This document shows positions 55,997-64,000 of a DNA stretch of 64,000 nucleotides, in pieces (position 1 is the stretch's first letter; each line of letters begins with the position of its first letter). The stretch lies in the NCBI GenBank assembly GCA_963920705.1, contig OY987240.1, forward strand, positions 8,473,676 to 8,537,675, read 5' to 3'. Below the pieces are notes generated by a model. The model saw nothing but the letters and a program-made list of their open reading frames with translations. It was not told the origin of the DNA and searched no databases. Both the position numbers and the translations under genes were made by a program. Source of the stretch: Odiellus spinosus. Taxonomy: Eukaryota > Arthropoda > Arachnida > Opiliones > Phalangiidae.

Positions 55997-56304
55997 ATGG
56001 ATTACTCAACCTCACAGGGATAATTCACTCTGGTAAAATGATTGTTCGAATCGCACCCTGGTGTCAAAAATTGTCTACACCGGAAGTTTCTGGCTACCGA
56101 TACACGGGGGTGAAATATTGAAGGGGGGAAAAACTCTAAAGCAGACGATGCTCTCACGGATTACTTCCGGATTTGTACCGGTAAGGGGGTAAAATTGAGG
56201 GTCGGATAAAATGTCTGGCAGCCTTGTTTGAAACAAACATCTTCAACTACTAGTATAGCAAATCGTACCAGAGTGAATTATCCCTGTGAGGTTGAATAAT
56301 CCAC
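55997..56304. mobile_element. S: 308-bp element with about 40-bp inverted ends
   Basis: Ends ATGGATTACTCAACCTCACA and, inverted, GTGGATTATTCAACCTCACA. Perfect 9-bp duplication GTTATCAGA (55988-55996, 56305-56313). Single copy here; 9 bp would fit a MULE. A 71-codon frame across its left edge is not a gene. Confidence 0.85.
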
Positions 56305-56314
56305 GTTATCAGAG

Positions 56315-57020
56315 TCTATTCATTGTATCACTTAAAATATTAATTGTTATAATCATTGTAAACGTTCATGTTATATTTTCAGAACCTTGTACAACTTACA
56401 ACGACGGGAAAGGGAAAGATCTACTATGTCCCTAGCGAGTATAATTCTTCCACGCTCGCTAAAAGAAAGATATCTTAAATCAGAGTGAGGTTATAAAAAA
56501 ATTGCTCAATGAAAACCTCCGCCATTCAAGATATTCCAAAACCCTCCCCTCTCATCTTTCCTAAGAGAGTCGACAAAAAAATAAATATAATATTTATATA
56601 AAAAAAAGATTTCCGTGCCTGGTGAATCTCCAAAAGTAAAAAAACAAGTACCGCCTATCTAACTTGACACTCCAGCTTCGAGTTAAAACTATTTTAAAAC
56701 TACATCCCGTAATTCAACGTCTTTTGTTACGAGGTTAAGGTGTCGCTCTTTCAAACTGTTTTTTTAGGCCTAAAATAGAATTTATATCTAGCCAAGGGTG
56801 CGATAAACTACGATAAGAAATTACGGAATATTGTTCCCTCGTAGAGAAAGACTTGTCTTGGAAAATATATTCAAGTTGTTAATTTTAAATTTAATTTTAA
56901 AATTTTACGAAGATCTTTGATTTGAATATGTGGCATATTACTGACATAGTAACAACAAACAAAACCTAGCCAGATAAGCGTCCTCTAACGGCCAAAACAG
57001 TGCAGGAGCAAAAGTAGGAA
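56315..57020. other. unique sequence, no gene seen
   Basis: No gene recognised. Confidence 0.35.
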
Positions 57021-57024
57021 CTAA

Positions 57025-57225
57025 CAGAAATCACTTAGGGGTCGGGGGTTTTGGAGTTTGATTCGACATTTCTGAATATTTTATCTTTATTCCTAATTTG
57101 AAATTATCCACGTTGAGAAGTCTAGATAATTCCAATGACATAATTGAAATATTGAACCATTATTAATAATTAACTGATTATCCAGATATTTCTGGATTAT
57201 CTTGTCTAAATCCCTATCTTATCAG
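57025..57225. mobile_element. N2: diverged relative of N1
   Basis: GGGGTCGGGGGTTTTGGAG, TTTATCTTTATTCCTAATTTG, AATTATCCACG and TTATCTTGTCTAAATCCC follow the order of N1. Ends and duplication are not clear. Confidence 0.5.
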
Positions 57226-57339
57226 GATTTAGGGGCTAATTAACAACTGGCAGACATTTTAAAACGTTAACGACGGTCAATTTTTAAAAAAAAACTATAT
57301 TTCATACGGAATAGATTTTATCCCTATATAGACCAGTTC

Positions 57340-57600
57340 GAAATTTATGAGAAACTTGCAGGGGCAGCGCGCCATTGGGTACGCCGATCTGTTAAGAGAT
57401 GTCGCTATCGTAGTTCCCATTCAGATCCTATTCCGATTGGCTAAGCTATAACGAGACAAACTAGGTGGTAACCCCTCCCCTTGCACTTTGAGATTTGACG
57501 CGTTTATCATAGTGTAATACGTGGATAGGTACGAGAGCGAGAGATAAAGTGAGGCGCGCCATCTATCGTGATAATTCATCATTATATTTGTAGCCCAATG
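57340..57600 (-). repeat. L3: dispersed repeat L (inverted)
   Basis: Reverse complement carries AGCTTAGCCAATCGGAATAG, GACATCTCTTAACAGAT and CTGCCCCTGCAAGTTTCTCA. Faces L4 in a head-to-head pair. Confidence 0.8.
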
Positions 57601-57699
57601 GCTGTAGCCCCTGGATCAGTTGGTTTATGAGTATCGAAATTTCGAATTCAATTGGTAAAATAATTTAATTTTGCTTATTATTGAAAATTAGCACCAATT

Positions 57700-57950
57700 T
57701 AATACGAATAGATGGCGCGCATGCGCCTATCTATCACTGGTATATGGTGAAAAGAATATCTATAGATGTATCCTGTCCGTTACTATGAGAAACGCGTTGA
57801 GCCTAGGAGGGGCAAGATAGAGCAAGGGGGGTTACCGCCGAGTGTCTCTCTCATTACAGCTTAGCCAATCAGAAAGCGCCATCTCTTAACAGATCCACGC
57901 ATAACGAGTTATCTAAATGGCTGGGCTGGAAGTTTCTCATCAATTCCGTG
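57700..57950 (+). repeat. L4: dispersed repeat L
   Basis: ATAGATGGCGCGCATGCGCC, AACGCGTTGAGCC, AGCTTAGCCAATCAGAAAGC. It lacks the GGAATAGGATC part of the other copies. Confidence 0.75.
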
Positions 57951-57954
57951 ATTT

Positions 57955-58690
57955 CGTGACGTAATTAACAACATTCAAACAAGATGTCGCACCCAAAGCT
58001 CTTTTATAATATCAAATATTTGTCTATTGGCGAGGTAGGTGAGATATCATTTTGACAAGGCCTCAATCGAATGGCAGGTTCTTTAAAAAAGTAAAGATTT
58101 TTCAATACATTTCCTCGACAGACTTCCTCTTTGAACAGTTACGGTGTTATCAATGCAACTGTATAGTTTTCAGTATACAGAAAATTGTGATTGGGACGAA
58201 CTTGGGTTCTGTTACTTATCAGGCATAAAACTTCAACTTTAGTCACTCGTAAGCTTTTTTTTTTAGGAGTGTTGTTAGTATCTTTGACGCTTTACTAACC
58301 AGATGGGTTCTCCCTCACTCTTTCTTAGCTCTTTATTTATCTAATCTAAACACAAGGAAAAAAAGCAAGTTATGGAAAGAAGTATTGTTCGGCTTTCCTT
58401 TGAGTTTTTTTTTTTTTGAACCGGGTTAATAAATTAAGCGCTAAGAAATCACCTGGGAAACTATCTTTTCAATTTATGAAGTTACTAGTTTTTAGTGTAA
58501 ATATACATACGCTATAAGTGACTATAGTCTACAGCGAAAGAGTAGTGGCGTTGAACTACAGGGTCAAACTATTTTTTAAACCTACACGCGTGTAGAACCA
58601 GGATAGACAGTTCCTGATAGAACCAACACAACATTTACACCAACAAGAACTCCACCTTAAGAATCAAAAGATTCGTAGATTACAAGATGG
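57955..58690. other. unique sequence, no gene seen
   Basis: No gene recognised. Confidence 0.35.
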
Positions 58691-58696
58691 GCTGAT

Positions 58697-59690
58697 GGTA
58701 TGGATCCATTTGATCGGATTTCAAATGATCGACAAGGGGGTTTTGAGCAATTGATCGGATTTCAAATGATCGACTAGGGGTTTTGTGAATTTGATCGAAT
58801 TTCAAATGATCGACTAGGGGTTTTGAGCAATTGATCGGATTTCAAATGATCGACTAGGGGTTTAGTGAATTTGGTCGGATTTCAAATGATCGACAAGGGG
58901 GTTTTGAGCAATTGATCGGATTTCAAATGATCGACAAGGGGGTTTTGAGCAATTGATCGGATTTCAAATGATCGACTAGGGGTTTTGTGAATTTGATCGG
59001 ATTTCAAACGATCGACAAGGGGGTTTTGAGCAATTGATCGGCTTTCAAATGATCGACGAGGGGTTTTGTACGATCGGCTTTCAATTGACTAACAAGGTTT
59101 TCTTGCCCAATTGACGGATTTTCCAACGAACAAAAAGTAGTTTTGTTCAATGGATCGATTTTCAAATGATCGACAACGGGTTTTGCATAATTTATCGACT
59201 TTCAAATGATCCACAAGGGGTTTTGTCCAATTGATGGACAAGGGGTTTTGCCCAATTGATCGGATTTTAAATGATCGACAGGGGGTTTTGTCCAATCTAT
59301 CGACTTTCAAATGATAAGGGGTTTTGCGCAACTGATCGACAACGGGTTTTGAATAATTAATCTACTTTCAAATGAATGATCGATAAGGGGTTTGGAACAA
59401 TTGATCGACTTTCAAATGATCGACATGGTGTTTTGTCCAATTGATCGACTTTCAAATGACCGACAAGGGGTTTTGTCTAATCGATCGGCTTACAACTGAT
59501 GGACAAGAGTTTTGTCCAATTGATCGACTTTCAAACGACCGACCTGGGGTTTTGTTCAACTGATCGGTTTTCAAATGATCGACAAAGGGTTTTGCCCAAT
59601 TGATCGGCTTTCAAATAATAGATCGATAAGGGGTTTTGCCTAATTGATCTGTTTTCAAATGATCGAAATGGGGTTAGGTAAAGTTATAGG
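58697..59690 (+). mobile_element. T5: long one-armed Foldback-like element
   Basis: Starts GGTATGGATCCATTTGATCG, like the left ends of T1 and T4. About 24 units of roughly 40 bp follow (GATTTCAAATGATCGACAAG, then GGGTTTTG and AATTGATCG). It ends at GGGGTTAGGTAAAG, where a TTAGG core would begin. No right arm is visible, so it is a truncated copy or one expanded on a single side. Confidence 0.75.
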
Positions 59691-59737
59691 TTACATATAG
59701 GATGATTTTGCTAACAACATTAAGGGGTTGTTAATAC

Positions 59738-60073
59738 CAGAAGCCGATGAAACCCTCCTTTGAAGTCTACTACTCCAACGTTCCATATAGCGCTCCTCTC
59801 TGTATGGGTAAAATTCACAATTTTACGAGTTAGAAGGGGTCCTACTTCATCCCCCCTGTCTACGGAAAATTAGAAATTCTCTCTCTCCACAAACGACGAC
59901 GTTTTTGGACGAACTCCAAGGCTGCTAGAGATATTCGCTCGACGAACTCCCGCTCCGAAAACATCTACCGTTAGGAGGCGTACGAATCGCGCCTTTTGAG
60001 AATAACCCATACAGAGAGAGGTAGACAAGACCCGGGAGTAATAGACTTCAAAGGAGGGTTTCATCGGCTTCTG
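59738..60073 (-). mobile_element. A9: family A transposon
   Basis: 336 bp, intact ends, perfect 7-bp duplication TTAATAC; same orientation as A6 and A7. Confidence 0.93.
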
Positions 60074-60079
60074 TTAATA

Positions 60080-60695
60080 CCCAATAGATCAAATTTAATC
60101 CTCGAAATAAATATATTCCTTGTTCGTTAGCAACGCATCCAATTAACATTACACGGTCACTCAAATAGTGCGAAGAAATTAACCCAAATTCGTACAAAAA
60201 CTATTTCACAAAATTAATTTTTTGTTCCGAATTTCTAGCGCGAAACACCAAGCGGATCTATCGGTCTTTTTTCTCCAGAGGAAAAAATTCCATTAACCAA
60301 ATGTAAAATCTACTTAAAGAGGTGCCTACTACACAATGGAACGCGTTTCTAATCGTTAGATTAATTCGACGCCCCCTTTTTCTCGTTATTTACAATTCAT
60401 TAGGCGTCCAAAATTTCTCGCGCTGGAGTTCCAAGTCCAAGCCAAAGGGAGAATACAATCTAACAAACAAGGGATTTCTACTTTTAAAACGGAATTAGGC
60501 CCGAATTAGGCTTAGCGTAAAATCCACCAGAAAGAGCTTTTCCAAAGTGTATTATTTTACGAGTAATAGCTACAAAAATATCGTTTTCGCTTCTACAAGT
60601 CGTTTTATTATAGTTAAAAATTTAGAAATTAACTATTATAGGTGACCATTCGATAATCCAAGCACACATTATAAGCACCAATAATTTTAAAGTAA
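60080..60695. other. unique sequence with an element I remnant
   Basis: 60445-60540 (AAAGGGAGAATACAATCTAA, GGCTTAGCGTAAAATCCACC) is a degraded piece of element I. No gene recognised. Confidence 0.4.
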
Positions 60696-60699
60696 TATA

Positions 60700-61055
60700 T
60701 TATAATTTAATTTTTTGATGACCATAAAATATATTATTTAGTACCAAAAGGTATCTAAAATACTTAAAATCGCAAATATTTAAATAAATACTTTTAAATT
60801 TCGAACTTATACGGGTCAACCACCATTTTGAACCCTGCCCGAATAGAAGTGGATACGCGCCAATCAAATGCCGTCTTTTTAATCCAATATTATATATACA
60901 AGCGTCAAAAGATGGCGCCACATTTCTCATAAAAATCGATATTAATTTGAGCAAAAGTATTCGGACACTGTGGCGCCATCTAAATTAAGGCGTAAGATTT
61001 TCCCAAAGTAAAAGTCTGTTTAGCTAGGCTCCCCTTTTTCTACACGGAACAAGAT
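60700..61055 (-). repeat. J3: dispersed repeat J (inverted)
   Basis: Inverse of J1 and J2: ACCACCATTTTGAACCCTG, AGATGGCGCCACATTTCTC, ACTGTGGCGCCATCT, TTCTACACGGAACAAGATGG. It abuts I2. Confidence 0.82.
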
Positions 61056-61488
61056 GGGAGAATGCAACCTAATTATAAGTGATTTTTTATCGATTCCTTA
61101 TCGTTTAAATAGGCCTAATCCATCAATAAAAAGTTTACAATACAAATATTAAACTAGAAATAAATTTAAAACTTACCCTGAAAATAGGCTTAGCGGGATT
61201 CATGGAGATCCTGAATCGCGTCCGTGTAAGGTCTAGCGACCAATGAGCGAAGGCCCGTCGTTCACGCGAGATCTCCACGAGACTTACGTCGCGCGCGATT
61301 GGTCGCTAGACCTTACACGCGAGGAAAACAGGACCTCCATGAATCCCACCAAGCCTATTTTCAGGGTAAGTTTTAAATTTATTTCTAGTTTAATATTTGT
61401 TTGTAAATATTTTCAGTAGTGGATTAGGCCTATTTAAACAATAAGGAATCGATAAAAAATTCACTTGTTGTTAGGTTGCATTCTCCCT
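61056..61488. mobile_element. I2: palindromic element I
   Basis: 433 bp; the arms match I1 and the centre is inverted relative to it. TTAA follows the right end (61489-61492). The left end GGGAGAATGCAACC lacks a TTAA, perhaps from a small deletion at the junction with J3. Confidence 0.85.
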
Positions 61489-61494
61489 TTAAAT

Positions 61495-61990
61495 AAGAGG
61501 AGTAAAAAACATTTGAATGGATCGGGGCACACGATTTTAGCTTCATGCTCCCTTAAATTCCAAAAAACCGCGGGTAAAAACAGACGCCTCGCCCATGAAA
61601 TCTAGCAGCCAGCATAAATCGCCAGGGCTGGAAGTAATCTGAAAACGCTATACGACGTTATTATCAACATTACGCGCAAGGAAGGCCAAGGCTTAACTCA
61701 TTTTGTTTTATTCGAGTCCAGAACGAAAAAGAGTATAGAAAGTTCAATGTCCCCATCTTTTTCTCCAATTTAACATTCAATCTATGAAGGAAAGGTCTCA
61801 CTTTTTAGTTCTTTAAACTAAAAATGAGAGAGCACTGAATTTGAGCGTTAGTTTAAATTCCAAAACGGTTGAAAATAGTTTCAATATCTTAAGTGTATAC
61901 TCATGATTACTGGCTGAAAACTTTGACCCCAAGTCGTAGAACCTCATTGGGTAGCAATAATTATTATCTGGAAGAGTTCCTGTTGGCCAT
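61495..61990. other. unique sequence, no gene seen
   Basis: No gene recognised. Confidence 0.35.
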
Positions 61991-61994
61991 TTTC

Positions 61995-62357
61995 CAGGGT
62001 GACCACTTTCCCTATATTTCCTATTTTTTTCCTATATTTTCGCCTCCTTCCTATTTTCTCCTATAATTTAATGGCAACTGTACATTTTCCAGTTAAAATA
62101 GTCTGTAAAATTCCATACTATTTAACCAATTGGATACCGTGTTTAAACCGGTGGCGAGAGTTAACTTGTGACGCGATAATAAACACGGTTCCTACTTTTC
62201 ATTAATTATTTTCCTATTTATATCATATATTTTACACTAATTTCTTCCTATTTTATCCTAAATTTTACATAAAACTCTTCCTATATTTTCCTATAATTCG
62301 CGAAGAAATTTCCTATATTTCCTCTGTAGGATATTTAAATTTTCAGTGGCCACCCTG
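61995..62357 (-). mobile_element. G4: shortened family G element (inverted)
   Basis: 363 bp, CAGGGTGACCACTTTCCCTA to GTGGCCACCCTG. It lacks about 85 bp of the middle (the CAGCTGACAGTATGATTTAG part). No flanking duplication found. Confidence 0.85.
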
Positions 62358-62359
62358 GA

Positions 62360-62829
62360 TACGTAAATTCAAAACCTGTTCCAATATTAGCACCAAGCTT
62401 CCATTTAAAGTCAAAGGCCGGTGAGGGAGGGGTCAGACAACTTCGAATCGGCTGTCCGTCCGAGTTCACCGAGTTGACCTTTGACAGCGCATTGAGTTTG
62501 AACTCTCGCAGACTTTGAAGTTAAAAAGCATTGTAACATTTTTTGGAAATCGTCGAATCAATTGTTGACAGAAGTTAATAATTATATCAACTTCTGCTCA
62601 TACTGAAACCTTAGCACACTTTCTAGTTAATTGTTAAACAAAAACGTAAATTTAAATTATACTTTTCCTTTTAAACATTCTCTTTAGACGAGTGTCAAAT
62701 TCTAAAGAGGGAGAAATCAAGGTTCCTTATGGGATTTTTGGAATTCGAGACACATCTTCGTTGAGGTTTTAAACAAGACCGTGTCTTAAAATATGCAAAA
62801 CGAATTCTCGTTGGTTGGCCCCTAAACCC
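62360..62829. other. unique sequence, no gene seen
   Basis: No gene recognised. Confidence 0.35.
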
Positions 62830-62833
62830 TTAA

Positions 62834-63245
62834 GCCTCGTTCATACTTGAGGGCAAAATCGGTTCCAAAACCAGTACGAAGCGTTTTTCGTTTTCCCTGG
62901 TTCACACGCTGACAAGACGGCTCGCGGCCGTCCGCCCCGGTGCGATCTAAGCCAAGGCTTAGCGTCAATTTAAAAAATGCTCAGAAATTAAAATTTTTAA
63001 ATAATTATCTCAAACTAATTAGTAAATCGTGTTTGTAACTCGTTGGTTCATAATTTTTGACAGAAACTATAATTTTAATCGCGTTATTTTAAGATTTATC
63101 AGCAAATTTGTCTCCCCGTCTCGTTGTTTTCTTGGCGGATTGAACCGCAAATTGCTTCCCGAACCAACCCGAACTGATTTCTGACGTTGGTTTCATAACC
63201 AGTTATAGAAATCGAAGCGCATTTAGGTCTATGCATGAACGAGAC
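62834..63245 (+). mobile_element. D4: family D MITE
   Basis: 412 bp between TTAA at 62830-62833 and 63246-63249. Left end GCCTCGTTCATACTTGAGGG, right end CATGAACGAGAC. Same orientation as D3. Confidence 0.88.
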
Positions 63246-63249
63246 TTAA

Positions 63250-63660
63250 GCTATCTTGAAAGTAGCTACGGAATGCAAATTTATATTAGGTATATTTTGT
63301 CTCTCTAGACATCTCTACAGATCGTTTAACTTTTCGAAAATTTAAAAAAAAAGGCGATAAAATATCTATTTTTTTTTATGGCCTCAAGGTTTTTTATTTT
63401 ATCTCGGGCGAAAATTTAACAAAAGAGTTTAATATTAAAGAATCGTTTAATGAGGTTCTATCTCTACTGATGAGACACGAGAAGTTGAAAAATGTTTTTA
63501 ATTAAGCTTATATAAACCAGGAAACCCTAATGATACAAGTCAATAATCCTTCATGTTTATAAGATGACATACTGCGGGTGACAATGAAGTGAGCCCGATT
63601 TTCTCATTCAAAAACCGATAGATATTTGCTTATAATAATAGTGTGCCCATGCGTAATTAG
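63250..63660. other. unique sequence, no gene seen
   Basis: No gene recognised. Confidence 0.35.
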
Positions 63661-63805
63661 TACAATCAAGAATCCATTCAGGTTCCATAAGAATATGGGA
63701 GCGTAGCTTTAGCCTCTGGTACCATCCTCCCAAACTTTGTAACAAAAGTTCGTCCGCAATTTTCGCGACATTTGTACGCTTAGATCTTTTTTCGGTCGGC
63801 TCCAT
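63608..63805 (-). CDS. 65-codon frame reading out of element K2
   Basis: ATG at 63805-63803. The first 34 residues are the same as in K1 (MEPTEKRSKRTNVAKIADEL and on). The K1 stop codon is a glutamate codon here, so the frame continues through the element end (63667) into flanking DNA before it stops. Only the part inside the element is likely to have been coding. See the K1 frame for the possible origin. Confidence 0.3.
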   Translation of the reverse strand: MEPTEKRSKRTNVAKIADELLLQSLGGWYQRLKLRSHILMEPEWILDCTNYAWAHYYYKQISIGF

Positions 63806-63982
63806 TTTTATTACCCAAAATATTATGTCAAGGTCGTTAGTGGCGCGGGTTAATAATAGATGGCAGGAGCGATTTACTTGAAAAATCGATTCGAAGCGGA
63901 CGAACTTTTGCTACAAAGTTTGGGAGGATGGTTATTGAATCGCGGCCCTCCCATATTCTTATGGAACCTGAATGAATTCTTG
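63667..63982 (-). mobile_element. K2: 316-bp foldback transposon, family K
   Basis: Same length as K1, inverted relative to it. Flanks GTACAAT and GTATAAT match at 6 of 7. Both arms carry GGACGAACTTTTG and CAAAGTTTGGGAGGATGG in opposed orientation. Confidence 0.87.
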
Positions 63983-64000
63983 GTATAATCATATATTCCA

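Noticed and set aside
1-64000. tRNA or rRNA genes
   Set aside because: I looked for GTTCGAAYCC-type B boxes with partners and for rRNA core words and found none that I could support by eye.

Overview
This is eukaryotic, AT-rich, repeat-dominated DNA, most likely from an arthropod and probably an insect with a large transposon-rich genome. Three things point there: one intron-bounded coding exon of animal type, short runs of the arthropod telomere word TTAGG inside mobile elements, and many families of miniature inverted-repeat transposons. I see no tRNA, rRNA, operon or CRISPR array.

The only convincing host gene sequence is one 782-bp exon on the minus strand (5303-6084). It has clear splice sites and ends in the first helix of a RhoGEF (DH) domain of the PLEKHG type. 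The rest of the DH-PH protein must lie left of the window and the upstream exons to the right. Everything to the right of 6084 could therefore be intron or upstream flank of that gene; I recognise no second host gene.

The rest is a stack of repeats. Tandem arrays: 790-2092 (10 bp), 3775-4645 and 8060-8660 (about 30 bp), 9215-10280 (about 34 bp with a 349-bp higher-order unit), 16768-18522 (22/23 bp), 19520-19818, 29985-30305 (21 bp), 31492-31840 (22 bp), 32366-32546 (7 bp), 33002-33630 (14 bp, nearly perfect) and 51185-52390 (29 bp). The long open frames over several of these come from arrays that lack stop codons; I do not treat them as genes.

Dispersed families, named here by letter: A (nine copies, about 335 bp), B (three), C (one) and K (two) begin CA, end TG and sit in 7-bp target duplications, so they look like one superfamily. 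T (five copies) are Foldback-like elements: arms of short tandem words in inverted orientation around a TTAGG core, with 9-bp duplications. D, E, F and I are TTAA- or TTA-flanked MITEs. G, V, N and S are other inverted-repeat elements. J, L, M, Q, H and P are dispersed repeats of unknown class. Nested insertions give a relative order of events: C inside B, T inside J, A inside M, G inside H and G inside P.

Two elements carry short frames that look like leftovers of coding exons. C has a 33-codon exon followed by a consensus splice donor. K has a 42-codon frame conserved between copies 20 kb apart. With the T elements, these are the parts most worth a second look.
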